Positions 8,997 to 20,005 of a stretch of DNA of 64,000 nt are shown here, piece after piece. This DNA comes from Dryobates pubescens (taxonomy: Eukaryota > Chordata > Aves > Piciformes > Picidae). The notes below the pieces were generated by a model, which had not been told where the DNA came from, made no database searches, and saw only the letters and a list, made by a program, of their open reading frames with translations. The translations under genes were made by a program, and so were the position numbers. The DNA is taken from NCBI RefSeq assembly GCF_014839835.1, contig NC_071615.1, positions 17,366,001 to 17,430,000 of the forward strand, written 5' to 3'. Positions within the stretch are counted from its first letter, which is position 1; every line of letters starts with the position of its first letter.

Positions 8997-11900
8997 ATGG
9001 CGCGGCGGGCGCGCAGCAGCAGGGCCTGGCGCTTCGTGCTGAGCGGCGTGCGGCGGGAGGCCGAGGGCCGGGCGGGCGGCCTGGCACCGCGCGCCTGGGG
9101 CTACGACTCCGACGGACAGGTAGGGCTGGCGCCCGGGGAGCGGGGGGACAGCCCTGCTCTGGGGGCAGATGGCCCTGCTGAGTGCAGGGGGCTGAAGGGT
9201 CCCTTCCAGCCCGGAGCAGTCGGTGGGGGGGGACTGGCACGGCTCTGGGCACGGTGCGGCCCTCCTGCCTCCAGCTCTGTCAGGACACCGAGGAGCTGGA
9301 GCAGGGCCGGAGATGAGCTGGGGAAGAGGGCTGGGGAGGAGCAGCTGAGGGAGCTGGGGGTGGTGAGGCTGGAGCAGAGGAGGCTGAGGGAGACCTCCTT
9401 GCTCTCTGCAGCTCCCTGAGAGGAGGCTGCAGCCAGCTGGGGGCTGGGCTCTGCTGCAAGTGATAGGAGAAGAGGAGATGGCCTCAGGTTACAGCAGCAG
9501 AGGTTCAGGTTGGACATGAGGAGAAACTTCTTCCCTGGAAGGGTTCTCGGTGCCTGTCCCAGGCTGCCAGGGGGAGGGCTGAGTGCCCAGCCCTGGAGGT
9601 GTCTCCCAGGGGCAGAGCTGTGGTGCTGAGGGCCAGGGCTCAGCCCCAGCCTGGGCAGAGCGAGAGGAGGGTTGGGCCGGAGGAGCTGGGAGGGCTTTGT
9701 CAGCCCTGCCATCGTGTGACCCCCTGGGGCTGGGCACAGCTCGGCGCCGGGGCAGACCTCAGGGGGCTGCGCTCCGCCCGCAGCACAGCGACTCGGACTC
9801 GGAGGCGGAGCCGGCGCCGCTGCCGGCCTCCATCCCCAGCGCCGTGCCTGTCACCGGGGAGTCCTTCTGCGACTGCGAGAGCCAGAGCCAGGCGCCCTAC
9901 TGCCCCAGCCTGCACGGCCTGCACCGCCTCAAGGACTGCCGCTGCGGCGAGGAGGACCAGGGTAAGGCCTCGGGGACCCCGCTCCGGGCTGCAGCCCTGA
10001 CCTCTGGGACCACCCACTGCAGCTCTGACCCACCCCCACCACGGCCCCCAGACCCTGGCCCCAGCTGCCATGGCCACAGGGCTCTGGAGCCCCTCCAGGC
10101 ATGGGGCAGCCTCTGCCAGGCCCTGACCACTCTGCCACCAAAGACATTTTGCCTCCTCTCCAACCTAACCCTCCCCTGGCACAGTTTCAGGCCATTGCCT
10201 CTCCTTCTGTCCCCTGAGCCTAGGGAGCAGAGCCCAAGCCCCAGCTGGCTGCAGCCTCCTCTCAGGGAGCTGCAGAGAGCAAGGAGGTCTCCCTCAGCCT
10301 CCTCTTCTCCAGCCTCAACCCCCCCAGCTCCCTCAGCTGCTCCTCCCCAGCCCTCTTCCCCAGACCCTTCCCCAGCTCTCTTGCCCTTCTCTGGCCCTGC
10401 TCCAGCTCCTCAAGGTCCTTCTGGCAGTGAGGAGCCCAGAGCTGAACCCAGCATTCAAGCTGTGGCCTCCCCAGTGCCCAGCCCAGAGGCACCATCCCTG
10501 CCCTGCTCCTGCTGCCACCCTAAACCCCTTAACCCCGGCAGCAGGGCACGTGCCTGCCTGGGGGGCTGGCTGCCCCGGGCCCCCTGCCCAGCCCTGTGCT
10601 CTCTGTGCCCCCTGAGCAGACTTTGAGTGGGTGTGGGACGAGCTGAACAAGTCCACGGCCACGCAGCTGAGCTGCGACAACCGGAAGGTGAACTTCCACA
10701 CGGAGTACAGCTGCGGCACCGCCGCCATCCGCGGCACCAAGGAGCTGGCCGAGGGGCAGCACTTCTGGGAGATCAAGATGACCTCTCCAGTCTATGGCAC
10801 AGACATGGTAGGTGGCCCAGGGGGGCTCGTGGGCAGGCAGGCGGCGGGGGATGGCTCCTCAGAGACCGCCTGCTCCGGCCCCTCCTTGCCGCGGGCAGGG
10901 TCTCCCCTCGCGGGGTGGCACCCCCGGAGCTCGGTGGGTCTGAGCCCCCTGCCAGAGCAGGAGCACCCAGGGGGTTCTGCACAGGAATGCATCCAGGGGG
11001 GGTTGAATGTGCCTAGGGAAGGAGGCTCCACAACCCCCCTGGGCAGCCTGCTCCAGGGCTCTGTCAGCCTCACACCAAAGAAGTTTCTCTTCATGTGGAG
11101 CTGAAACCTTCTGTGTTCCAGCTTGAACCCATTGGTCCTTGGCTTCCCACTGCACACCACCCAAAGGAGCTGGGCCCCCTCCCCTTGCTCCTTGGCTAAC
11201 CACTGCTCACCACCCAAAGGAGCTGGGCCCCCTCCCCTTGCTCCTTGGCTTCCCACTGCACACCACCCAAAGGAGCTGGGCCCCCTCCCCTTGCTCCTTG
11301 GCTTCCCACTGCACACCACCCAAAGGAGCTGGGCCCCCTCCCCTTGCTCCTTGGCTAACCACTGCACACCACCCAAAGGAGCTGGGCCCCCTCCCCTTGC
11401 TCCTTGGCTGACCACTGCACACCACCCAAAGGAGCTGGGCCCCCTCCCCTTGCTCCTTGGCTAACCACTGCACACCACCCAAAGGAGCTGGGCCCCCTCC
11501 CCTTGCTCCTTGGCTAACCACTGCTCACCACCCAAAGGAGCTGGGCCCCCTCCCCTTGCTCCTTGGCTGACCACTGCACAGCACCCAAAGGAGCTGGGCC
11601 CCCTCCCCTTGCTCCTTGGCTAACCACTGCTCACCACCCAAAGGAGCTGGGCCCCCTCCACCCCTCAGCTATTGATAGGCATAGATCAGATCTACTCTCA
11701 GCCTTCTCCTCTCCAGGCTAACCAGCCCCAGGGCTCTCAGCCTCTCTTCCCAGGAGAGATGCTCAAGTCCCCAAATCATCTTCCTGGCTCTCCCTTGGAC
11801 TCTCCCCAGCAGGTCTCTGTCTCCCCTGGAGCCCAGCACTGGATGCAGTACTGCAGGTGTGGTCTGAGCAGGGCAGAGCAGAGGGGGAGCAGAACCCCCC

Positions 11901-14900
11901 CAGCCCTGCTGGCCACACTGCTCTTGCTGCCCCCCCGTTGTCCCTGCTGGCCCCCAGGGCACTCTGCTGTGCCATGCAGAGCTTGCTGCCCATCAGGTCT
12001 TTCTCAAGCAGGCTTGGTTGCTCCAGGCTTACCCCAAGCTGGCCTTGAACACCCCCAGAAAGGAGGCACCCAGAGCCTCTCAGGGCAGCCTGTTCCAGTG
12101 TCTCACCAGCCTGCTACTGAAGCACTCCTTCCTCAGAAGTCTGGGGCTCTGAACAGGGACTGGGGGAAGCAAGAGCTGCCCACCACAGATGAGCAAACTT
12201 GAGGCCATCTAAGGAACCTCAATTAGAGAACTTTAGGATTCCTCTGGCTGGCAAAGCCCTCTCAGCTCCTCCAGCCCAACCCTTCTCTAACTGTGCCCAG
12301 GCTGGGGCTGAGCCTCTGGGAAACACCTCCAGGGCTGGGGATGCAGCCACCCCCCTGGGCAGCCTGGGCCAGGCACTGAGAACCCTTCCAGGGAAGAAGT
12401 TTTTCCTGATATCCAACCCAAACCTCCCCTGGGGCAGCCTGAGGCCGTTGCCTCTTGTCCTAAAGGCACACCTGAGAGCACCCAAGTCCATGGGGCCTGA
12501 GGGAAGTGGTGGATGAAGCTGCTGAGCACCTCTGAGCTGTTCTGGCAGTGCAGAGAAGCTGCCAGGGGCTGGGGAAGGGAAGCCTGAGAAGCATTGTTGA
12601 AAGGGAAGCCCCAGGGAGGTGCAGGGCTGCTCAGTGCCACCTCTGTGCCAGGCAAGGTCATGGAGCAGGTCCTCCTGGAAGCTGTGCTAAGGGACAGGGA
12701 GGACAGAGGGGTGAGGGGTGGCAGCCAGCCTGGCTTCACTGCAGGCCAGTCCTGCCTGCCACCTCTGGTGGCCTTCAGTGGCAGGGTCACAGTGGGGGTG
12801 GGGAAGGGAAGGGCACTGCTGGCATCTACCTGGCCTTGTGCAAAGCATCTGATGCTGGCCCCCATGGCATCCCTGGCATGGGTTTACCACACAGCACCTG
12901 CTGCATAAGGAATTGCTTGGATGGTTGCTCTCAAGGAGTTCCCTGAGTGGGGAGCAGTGGTGTCCCTCCAGGGCTGTGCTACTGGGACCAGCATAACTTA
13001 ACCTCTTTGCTGCCAGTGTGTGCAGTGGGCCCTGGCACCCTCAGGTGACAGCAGGCTTGGGTGGGTGTGGGTGACACACCTGAGGGGTGGGATCCACCCA
13101 GAGGGACCTGGACAGGCTGGAGGACCTCATCAGGGTCAACAAAGCCAAGTGCAGGCTTCTGCACCTGGGTTGGGGCTACCCCCACTACCAACCCAGGCTG
13201 GGGGTGAAGGGCTGGGAGCAGCCCTGTGGGGAAGGCCTTTGGGGTGCAGAGCTGGCCAGGAGCTGGCACTGAGTGCTGCCAGCCCAGCCCCAGCCTGGCC
13301 TGGGCTGAGCCCCAGCAGTGTGGGCAGCAGGGGCAGGGAGGGGATTCTGCCCCTCTGCTGTGCCTGCTGAGACCTCCCCTGCAGGGCTGGGGCAGCTCTG
13401 GAGCCCTCAGCACAGCCAGGGAGCTGCTAGAGCAGGGCCAGAGGAGGCCACAGCAGTGCTGAGAGGCTGGAAGCCCTCTGCTGGGAGGCCAGGCTGGGAG
13501 GGTTGGGGTTGTGCAGCCTGCAGAGGAGAAGGCTCCAGGGAGACCTCCTGGTGGCCTTGCAGGGCTGCAAGAGGCCAGGAGAGAGCTGGGGACAGACTGC
13601 TGAGCAGGGCCTGTTGGGGCAGGCCAAGGGGGGATGGTTGGAACTGCAAGAGGGAGACTGAGAGTGGAGAGAAGGGAGAAAGGTTTGGTGCTGAGGGTGG
13701 GGAGAGCCTGTGCCAGGCTGCCCAGAGAGCTGGGAGCTGCCCCATGGCTGGCAGCAGTGCAAGGCAGGTTGGTTGGGGCTGGGAGCAGCCTGCTGTGGCT
13801 GCAGGGCTTGGGCTGGGTGAGCTGGGAAGGTCCCTTCCAGGCAGAGCAGCCCCTGGCTCCAGGCAGCCCAGAGCAGCCCCTGGCTCCAGGCAGCCCAGAG
13901 CAGCCCCTGGCTCCAGGCAGCCCAGAGCAGCCCCTGGCTCCAGGCAGCCCAGAGCAGCCCCTGGCTCCAGGCAGCCCAGAGCAGCCCCTGGCTCCAGGCA
14001 GCCCAGAGCAGCCCCTGGCTCCAGGCAGAGCAGCCCAGAGCAGCCTTCTCCTGAGGGCCATCTGGGCCGTGGGAAATTGGAGCTGGGGAGGCTTCAGCTC
14101 TGGCCTGAGAGCTCTGCTGTGGCTTCAGCAAAAGCTCTGTTTCAGGAGGTGGGGGGAGGTGCTGCTGGTTGTGTTTTGGTGCCTGTCAGGCCCCCAAGCC
14201 CTGCTCTCCCTGGCCTTGCCCCCTAGATGGTCGGCATCGGGACGTCGGAGGTGAACCTGGACAAGTACCGGCACACCTTCTGCAGCCTGCTGGGCAAGGA
14301 TGAGGACAGCTGGGGGCTCTCCTACACAGGTACCACAGGGGGGCTGCAGGGGCACAGCTGCTGCCTGCAGAGCTGGAGGCTCTGCCTGGAGCTGAGGCTG
14401 GAAGGGCCAGCAGAGCCCAGCCCCTTCGCAGCCTGCCTGGGGCCGGGAGGGACCCCTGCGCCTCTGCCCTGGGCAGGGACCCCTCCCCCTGCAGCTGGGT
14501 GCTCGAGGCCTCACCCAGCCTGGCCCTCAGCAAAGGCAGCAGGAGGGGCTGGCTGCAGCTCTCGGCTCCTGGAGCACCCTGCCTGGCTTGGCAGAGCCCT
14601 CAGAACCTCTGGGTGAACGCTCAGGGCAGCAGGGCTGTGCTGGGACATCAGCCGTGGGGGGCAGTGCTGCTGGCCATGGCACTGCCTCACCAGCCCCCTG
14701 CCCACTGCCTGCTCTGGGCTGCCTCTGGGCAGGGAGTGAGGCTGTACAGGGGGAACTCGGTGGAGGCAGCCATTTGGGGAGGCCTGGGGTGGATTTTGAG
14801 CAGCCCTGGGGAGGATCTGGGGAGGATCTGAGGAGCCCTGGGGGGGGTTTGGGCAGCCCTGGGGGGGTTTTGAGCAGCCCTGGGGTGGATTACAGGAGCC

Positions 14901-17120
14901 CTGGGGAGGTTTTTGGGCAGCCCTGGGGAGGTTTTTGGGCAGCCCTGGGGAGGTTTTTGGGCAGCCCTGGGGAGGATCTGGGCAGCCCTGGGGGGGTTTT
15001 GGGCAGCCCTGGGGCGGTTTTGGGCAGCCCTGGGGTGGATTAGAGGAGCCCTGGGGAGGATCTGTGGAGTGCTGGTTTCCCCCAGCTGCTGGGCTGTGTG
15101 TTTCAGGGCTGCTGCATCACAAGGGGGACAAGATGAGCTTCTCCTCCCGCTTTGGGCAGGGCTCCATCATCGGGGTGCACCTGGACACCTGGCACGGGAC
15201 CCTCACCTTCTTCAAGAACCGCAAGTGCATCGGTGAGGGGCAGGGCAGGGGCCTGGGGGCAGCAGGGCAGGGGCCTGGGGGCAGCAGGGCAGGGGCCTGG
15301 GGGCAGCAGGGCAGGGCTGCCTGAGCTCAGGCCCTGACCTGAGCAGGCAGCCCCTAGCAAAGCAGAGGAGCAGGGTGTGAGTCAGAGTCACTCTGGCTGG
15401 CTAAGCCCTTGGAGAGCCTCCAGCCCAACCATTCTCCCACTCAGCCCAGGCTGGGGCTGAGCCCTGGCCCTCAGCACCACAGCTCTGCCTCTTGGAACCC
15501 CCTCCAGGGATGGGGATTCAGCCACCTCCCCTGGCAGCCTGGGCCAGGGCTTGAGAACCCTTCCAGGGAAGAAGTTTCTTCTCCTGTCCAACCTACACCT
15601 CCCCTGGTGCAGTTTGAGGCCATCTCCTCTTGTCCTCAAGGGGAGTGCAGGCAGTGGGAGGAAGGTTCCTTTGGCTGTGCCATCTGCTGGGATTCCCAGG
15701 AGCTGCTTTCCATCATCCCTGCAGTTAGTAAGCTCTAGGCAGCTGGGAGGAGCAAGGTCACCTCACCCAGCTGGTGGCCAGGCACCAGTGGTGTGCCCAC
15801 TTCTGCTTCACATCTGTAGTGCTGACCTCGATGCAGGCACAGAGTGTGTCAGCAGTGAGGTCACAGGTGACACCAAGGTGGTGGCAGGGTTGATCTGCAC
15901 CAGGGCAGGGAGGCTCTGCAGAGGGACCTGGACAGATTGGATCCATGGCCAAGGTTCCCAGGAGGAGCTTCAACAAGGCCTAGTGCCAGGTCCTGCCCTT
16001 GGGGGACACAACAACCCCAAGCAAGGCTCCAGGCCTGGGGCAGTGTGGCTGGAAAGCTGCTGGCAGGAAGGGACCTGGGGGTGCTGATGGACAAGCAGCT
16101 GAAGAGGAGCCAGCAGTGTGCCCAGGGGGCCAAGAAAGCCAAAGGCCTCCTGGCTGGGATCAGCAATGCTGTGTCCAGAGGAGCAGGGAGGGGATTGTCC
16201 CCTGGCAATCAGCTCTGGGGAGGCCACACCTGGAGTGCTGGGTCCAGTTTGGGGCAGCTCAACACAAGAGAGCTGTGGAGGTGCTGGAGCCAGGGCAGAG
16301 CAGGGCAAGGGAGCTGGGAAGGGCCTGGAGAAGAAATCTTGTGAGGAGAGACTGAAGGAGCTGGGGATGGTTAGTGTGAAACAGAGGAGGCTGAGGGGAG
16401 ACCTCCTGGCTCTCTGCAGCTCCCTGAAAGCAAGCTGTGGAGAGGCTGCTGCTGCTCTCTTCTCCCAGGCAATTAGTGATGGAACAAGAGGGAGCAGCCC
16501 CAAGCTGCCACTGGGGAGGTTCAGACTGGACAGTAGGAAACATTTCTTCAGGGCAGGAGTGGTCAGGCCAAGCTTGGAATGTGCTGCCCAGGGAGGTGGT
16601 GGAGTGCCCAGGCCTGGCTGTGTTTCAGGGTGGTTTGGCTGTGGTGCTTGGGGCTGTGGTTTAGGGGTGAGCCTTGCAGAGCAGGGCTCTGGGTTGGCCT
16701 TGGTGACCCTGAGGCTCTCTTCCCACCTGACTTGTTTCTGTGATCCCCTGCCCTGCTGCTCTCCCCCCCTCAGGAGTTGCAGCCACCAAGCTGCAGAACA
16801 AGAGGTTCTACCCCATGGTGTGCTCCACGGCGGCCAAGAGCAGCATGAAGGTGATTCGCTCCTGCGCCAGCTGCACCTCCCTGCAGTACCTCTGCTGCTT
16901 CCGCCTGCGCCAGCTCCTCCCCGGCTACGTGGACACGCTGGAGGTGCTGCCCCTGCCCCCAGGCCTCAAGCAGGTGCTCCATAACAAACTGGGGTGGGTC
17001 TTGAGCATGAACTATAGCACCTCGAAGCCTTCCTCCTCCTCCTCCTCCTCCTCGTCGGGAAGCGACTCGGAGAGCTCGGACGCAGAGGCCTGCCAAAGGA
17101 AGAGGTGCAGGAGGACATAG
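8997..17120 (+). CDS. SPSB3: SPSB3, SPRY and SOCS-box substrate receptor, complete
   Basis: Coding exons 8997-9119, 9784-9961, 10620-10807, 14227-14329, 15107-15232, 16774-17120; 1065 nt, 354 aa (human 355), with all phases matching. The start [17 protein letters not shown] aligns with the human start and has G at -3 and +4. The SPRY domain runs about residues 105-270 ([61 protein letters not shown]). The SOCS box is about 275-318: BC box [14 protein letters not shown], then [11 protein letters not shown]. Known role: adaptor for CUL5-Elongin B/C ligases; in mammals SPSB3 directs nuclear cGAS to degradation. The tail before CQRKRCRRT carries a serine run encoded by a TCC tract (about 17030-17055), longer than in human. 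Intron 10808-14226 is the longest coding intron, full of CR1 and minisatellites. An in-frame upstream start is listed separately. Confidence 0.95.
9285..9720 (+). mobile_element. CR1 LINE 3' fragment, upstream of SPSB3 exon 9784
   Basis: ORF2 end and 3' UTR. With the minus copy at 10005-10510 it flanks exon 9784-9961 as an inverted pair. Confidence 0.85.
10005..10510 (-). mobile_element. CR1 LINE 3' fragment, downstream of SPSB3 exon 9784
   Basis: Reverse-complement ORF2 end ([18 protein letters not shown] on the minus strand). Confidence 0.85.
10975..11960 (-). mobile_element. CR1 LINE fragment split by a 53-bp minisatellite
   Basis: Minus CR1 sequence at 10975-11125 and again from 11665. 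The tandem array between them replaces the normal short segment. The right part holds CAGATCTACTCTCAGCCTTC, typical of CR1. Confidence 0.85.
11125..11665. repeat. 53-bp minisatellite, about 10 copies, arisen inside a CR1
   Basis: Units of 53 bp alternate between variants ending in cttcccactgcac and ctaaccactg. The flanks on both sides are one CR1 copy in minus orientation (sequence like that at 62390-62530), so the array is an internal expansion of CR1 sequence. It lies in the SPSB3 intron 10808-14226. Confidence 0.9.
11985..12140 (-). mobile_element. CR1-like 3' fragment, diverged
   Basis: Contains CCTCTCAGGGCAGCCTGTTCC, the conserved CR1 3' UTR/ORF2 end block in reverse. Confidence 0.6.
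12240..12480 (-). mobile_element. CR1 LINE 3' fragment
   Basis: Reverse CR1 end (GGGCAGCCTGGGCCAGGCAC) with the 3' side at the left. Confidence 0.8.
12560..13838 (+). mobile_element. longer CR1 LINE copy with reverse-transcriptase remnant
   Basis: The plus frame from 12594 reads [16 protein letters not shown], the CR1 RT motif; RT C-terminal and 3' UTR sequence follow to GGTCCCTTCCAG. A 27-bp minisatellite starts at its end. Confidence 0.8.
13838..14045. repeat. 27-bp minisatellite, about 7 copies, SPSB3 intron
   Basis: Tandem units built on CAGCCCCTGGCTCCAGG begin exactly where the CR1 copy at 12560-13838 ends (after the 3' end GGTCCCTTCCAG). Confidence 0.9.
14790..15066. repeat. 22-27-bp minisatellite, SPSB3 intron before exon 15107
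   Basis: About a dozen imperfect units of the form AGCCCTGGGGAGGTTTTTGG. The array ends about 40 nt upstream of the next SPSB3 exon and is G-rich on the transcript strand. Confidence 0.85.
15236..15335. repeat. 20-bp short tandem array at an SPSB3 donor
   Basis: Units of GCAGGGCAGGGGCCTGGGGG start within 5 nt of the donor of the exon ending at 15232; about four to five copies. Confidence 0.85.
15385..15650 (-). mobile_element. CR1 LINE 3' fragment
   Basis: Reverse CR1 end with GGGCCAGGGCTTGAGAACCC. Confidence 0.8.
15760..16752 (+). mobile_element. CR1 LINE copy ending at an SPSB3 splice acceptor
   Basis: RT C-terminal part, ORF2 end and 3' UTR to TTTCTGTGAT, about 22 nt before the last SPSB3 exon (16774). 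Confidence 0.85.
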
Positions 17121-17780
17121 TGCCTGCAGCTGGACTGCTGGGGGGGAGTTGGGCTGGGGGTGGTGTTCCCCTCCCCAGCTGTGAGGGGCAGCCAGGCCTG
17201 CAGCTCCTCTTCTCTTCATGGGGGACTTCCATTTCTGCTCGTTGGCCAAGGTTGCTCTTAGAAATCTTTCAGCCTGCATCCATCGCCTGCATTGGGCAGA
17301 GAGCTGCTGAGGCCAAGAGGTCCCAGCCCTGTGAAGCAGCCCAAACCCCCACCTGAGCTTCAACTCCCCCTGCCTTGCCATCACCTCCTCCTGAGGGATC
17401 TCTTTCCTCTCTTGTCAGCACAGACAAGATGTCAGGTGGCCTCCTGGCTCCAGGGCGTGCTAGACTCCGGTCAGGGAACTGACTTGGACTCTTCAAGAGA
17501 CACAGTCCAGGAGCAGTCCTCTGCCTGCTGCCTGTTGGGTGTTGCTTTGGTGCCTGCCATGGACTCCTCACGCTGTGGGGCATGACTTGAGCAGCAGCAC
17601 ACAGGGAGAGGGGCTCCAGAGAAGCCTCTGTGGCCCAGTTCCTGAGGTGGGGTTGAGCTGGTGGTGATCTTCCTCGAGTCTGGTGACTTTAATTGCTTTG
17701 CATGTTGGCTCCTGCTGCTTCTGCTGTATCATACAGACTGTATCCAACTGTAAGAATAAAAGTAGAAAGTGGCTTTTGGT
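17121..17780 (+). other. SPSB3: SPSB3 3' UTR
   Basis: Runs from the SPSB3 stop to just after the poly(A) signal at 17755. It is free of recognisable CR1, in contrast to the flanking sequence, which fits a retained transcript end. Confidence 0.75.
17755..17760 (+). terminator. SPSB3 poly(A) signal AATAAA
   Basis: Canonical hexamer about 635 nt after the SPSB3 stop codon, in an A-rich setting. Cleavage is expected 10-30 nt downstream. Confidence 0.8.
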
Positions 17781-18634
17781 CCTCTTCTGGCCCTTGAAGA
17801 AAAGGCCAGCAGCGTCCTGGCGTGGCCCAGCAGTGGTGTGGCCAGCAGGACTGGGGCAGGGATCACCAGGCATGGGCTGACAGACCAGAGCAGAGTCTCC
17901 CAGGTGTGCTGGGCCCTGCTTTCCTGCCAGCTGGGAGTGAGGCACCTCCTGCTGCCCCAGGGCATCTGTGCTGGCTGGTGGCCAACAGCAGGACCATACC
18001 AGGCTTCGGGAGGCAGCAAGTTCTGGGTCTGCACAGCTGGCAGAGAAAGGCCAGAATGTTCTGACAGCTGAGGAGGAACACCTGCTGGTTACTTACTGCC
18101 ACAGGGCTAGGAGCAGCCCTTTGATGTCCCCCCACAGCTGCAGCAGCGCCTGGAGGAGAAGTGACACGCAGCCAGCAGGCTGAGCAGTGGGACAAGGGCA
18201 GGCTGGGGTGGGCCAGCAGGAGCCAGGCCAAGCGGAGGCCCTCACCCTCGCCCACTTCCAAGCAGCAGCACTGGGGTCAGCTGTAGTGACCAAAGTGACT
18301 GAGAGGGGCAGGATGCATCCCTGGGCAGGATGAAGCTGGGCTGGGGCTGGGGTGGTGCTGGCTGTGTTTACACAGCAGCACAGCAAAGCCTGCTCATCCC
18401 TCTTAGCTCCCAGTAAGCCAGTGAGTCACAGCCCCCCTCAGGCAGGGCAGCAATGCAGTCCAAGGGATATCAAGCAAGGCTCTAGATGGTGTTTGACCTA
18501 GTTTGTGGCTGCTGTGGCATCCCAGGGAGCAGTGCTGTGGGACATGCTCTGCAAGGCAGAGACCTGAGTGACAACCACAGCTCACTGGGCAGCTCTTGGT
18601 GAGGCTGGGGAGGTCACCTCTGAGCCATGGTCTC
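17781..18634. other. intergenic, SPSB3 to NME3
   Basis: No exon is recognisable on either strand. Some CR1-like scraps may be present (17820-17860 and 18520-18560) but are too diverged to call. There is no trace of MRPS34 or EME2, which sit here in human. Confidence 0.5.
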
Positions 18635-19030
18635 GGGAATCACAGCAGGGCTTGGGTTGGAAGGGACCTTAAGGATCATTCAGTTCTTCACCCCTGCTGC
18701 CATGGGCAGGGATGTCTTCTATGATCCCAGGCTGCTCAAGGCCTCAATCCAACCTGGCTTTGAGCACTTCCAGGCAGCCTGTTCCAGTGCCTCATCACCC
18801 TCAAGGTAGAGATCAGGAGGCTCCAAAGGCTGCCCTGAAGCCTGCAGCCCCTTTCCATTGCTAGCCAGGGTGAAGGAAGGTGTGTGGAGATGCCACCTGG
18901 GCCAAGCCTGCCACCACCTGCCCTGGCAAAGTGTTCCATGCACACAAGAGCTCAGCAGCAGGAGCCTTTTCCACACAGCACAGCCACAAGCAACATGAAA
19001 CCTCAAGGGCTGCAAGAAGTTTTGCCTCCA
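18635..19030 (-). mobile_element. CR1 LINE 3' fragment
   Basis: Starts with GGGTTGGAAGGGACCTTAAG, the reverse CR1 3' end. Confidence 0.8.
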
Positions 19031-19194
19031 TTATCTCCTCCTGAGTCAGAGCCAGCTGGGAGCTGGGGCTCTGCTTCCCTCTGCTGCCTGGCCTGCTCCT
19101 GCCTGTACCTGCAGGCAGGGTACCCCACTCACACACAGCCTCTGCATTCACACCTCAGGGCTGCTGCCTGGTGAAGAGGAACAGGCCAGGGTCA

Positions 19195-19985
19195 GCCCAC
19201 CCAGAGCTGGGACCTGGAAAGGCAGGGGGAGTGGGCAGCTCATGATCCTCATGAGGTTCAGCAAGGCCATGGGCAAGGTCCTGCACCTGTGTCAGGGCAA
19301 TCCCAAGCACAAACCCAGGTTGGAGAGCAGCCCTGTGCAGAAGGACTTGGGGTGACCAAGCAGGGCAGGGATTGTGCCTCTGGACTCAGCACTGGGGAGG
19401 CCACAGCTGGAACACTGAGCTGCCTAAACAGGAGCCAACAGTGTGCCCAGGGGGCCAAGAAGGCCAAGGGCATCCTGGCCTGCAGCAGGGAGAGTGTGGC
19501 CAGCAGGAGCAGGGAAGTCCTTGTGCCCTGTGCTCAGCACTGCTCAGGCCACCCCTGGAGTCCTGTGTCCAGCTCTGGGCTCCTCAGCTCAAGAAGGAGA
19601 GACTTGAAGGTGTCCAGAGAAGGGCAACAAAGCTGGGGAGGGGTCTGGGGCACAGCCCTGGGAGGAGAGGCTGAGGGAGCTGGGGTTGCTTAGCCTGCAG
19701 AAGAGGAGGCTCAGGGGAGACCTTCTTGCTCTCTGCAACTCCCTGCAGGGAGGTTGGAGCCAGGTGTGGGTTGGGCTCTGCTCCCAGGCAGCCAGCAGCA
19801 GAACAAGAGGACACAGTCTCAAGCTGTGCCAGGAGAAGTTTAGGCTGGAGGTGAGGAGAAAGTTCTTCACTGAGCGAGTCATTCGCCATTGGGCTGTGCT
19901 GCCCAGGGAGGTGGTGGAGTCCCCATCCCTGGAGGTGTTCAAGAGGGGCTTGGATGTGGCACTTGGTGCCGTGGTCTGGTCGTGA
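19195..19985 (+). mobile_element. CR1 LINE 3' fragment abutting the NME3 GC-rich array
   Basis: ORF2 end and 3' UTR of the young subfamily also seen at 33290-34405; truncated at its right end near the GC-rich repeat. Confidence 0.85.
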
Positions 19986-20005
19986 GGTCTGTGGTGACAG
20001 CTTGG

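Noticed and set aside
17781-20000. MRPS34 or EME2 between SPSB3 and NME3
   Set aside because: Expected from human gene order, but no matching peptide is seen on either strand.
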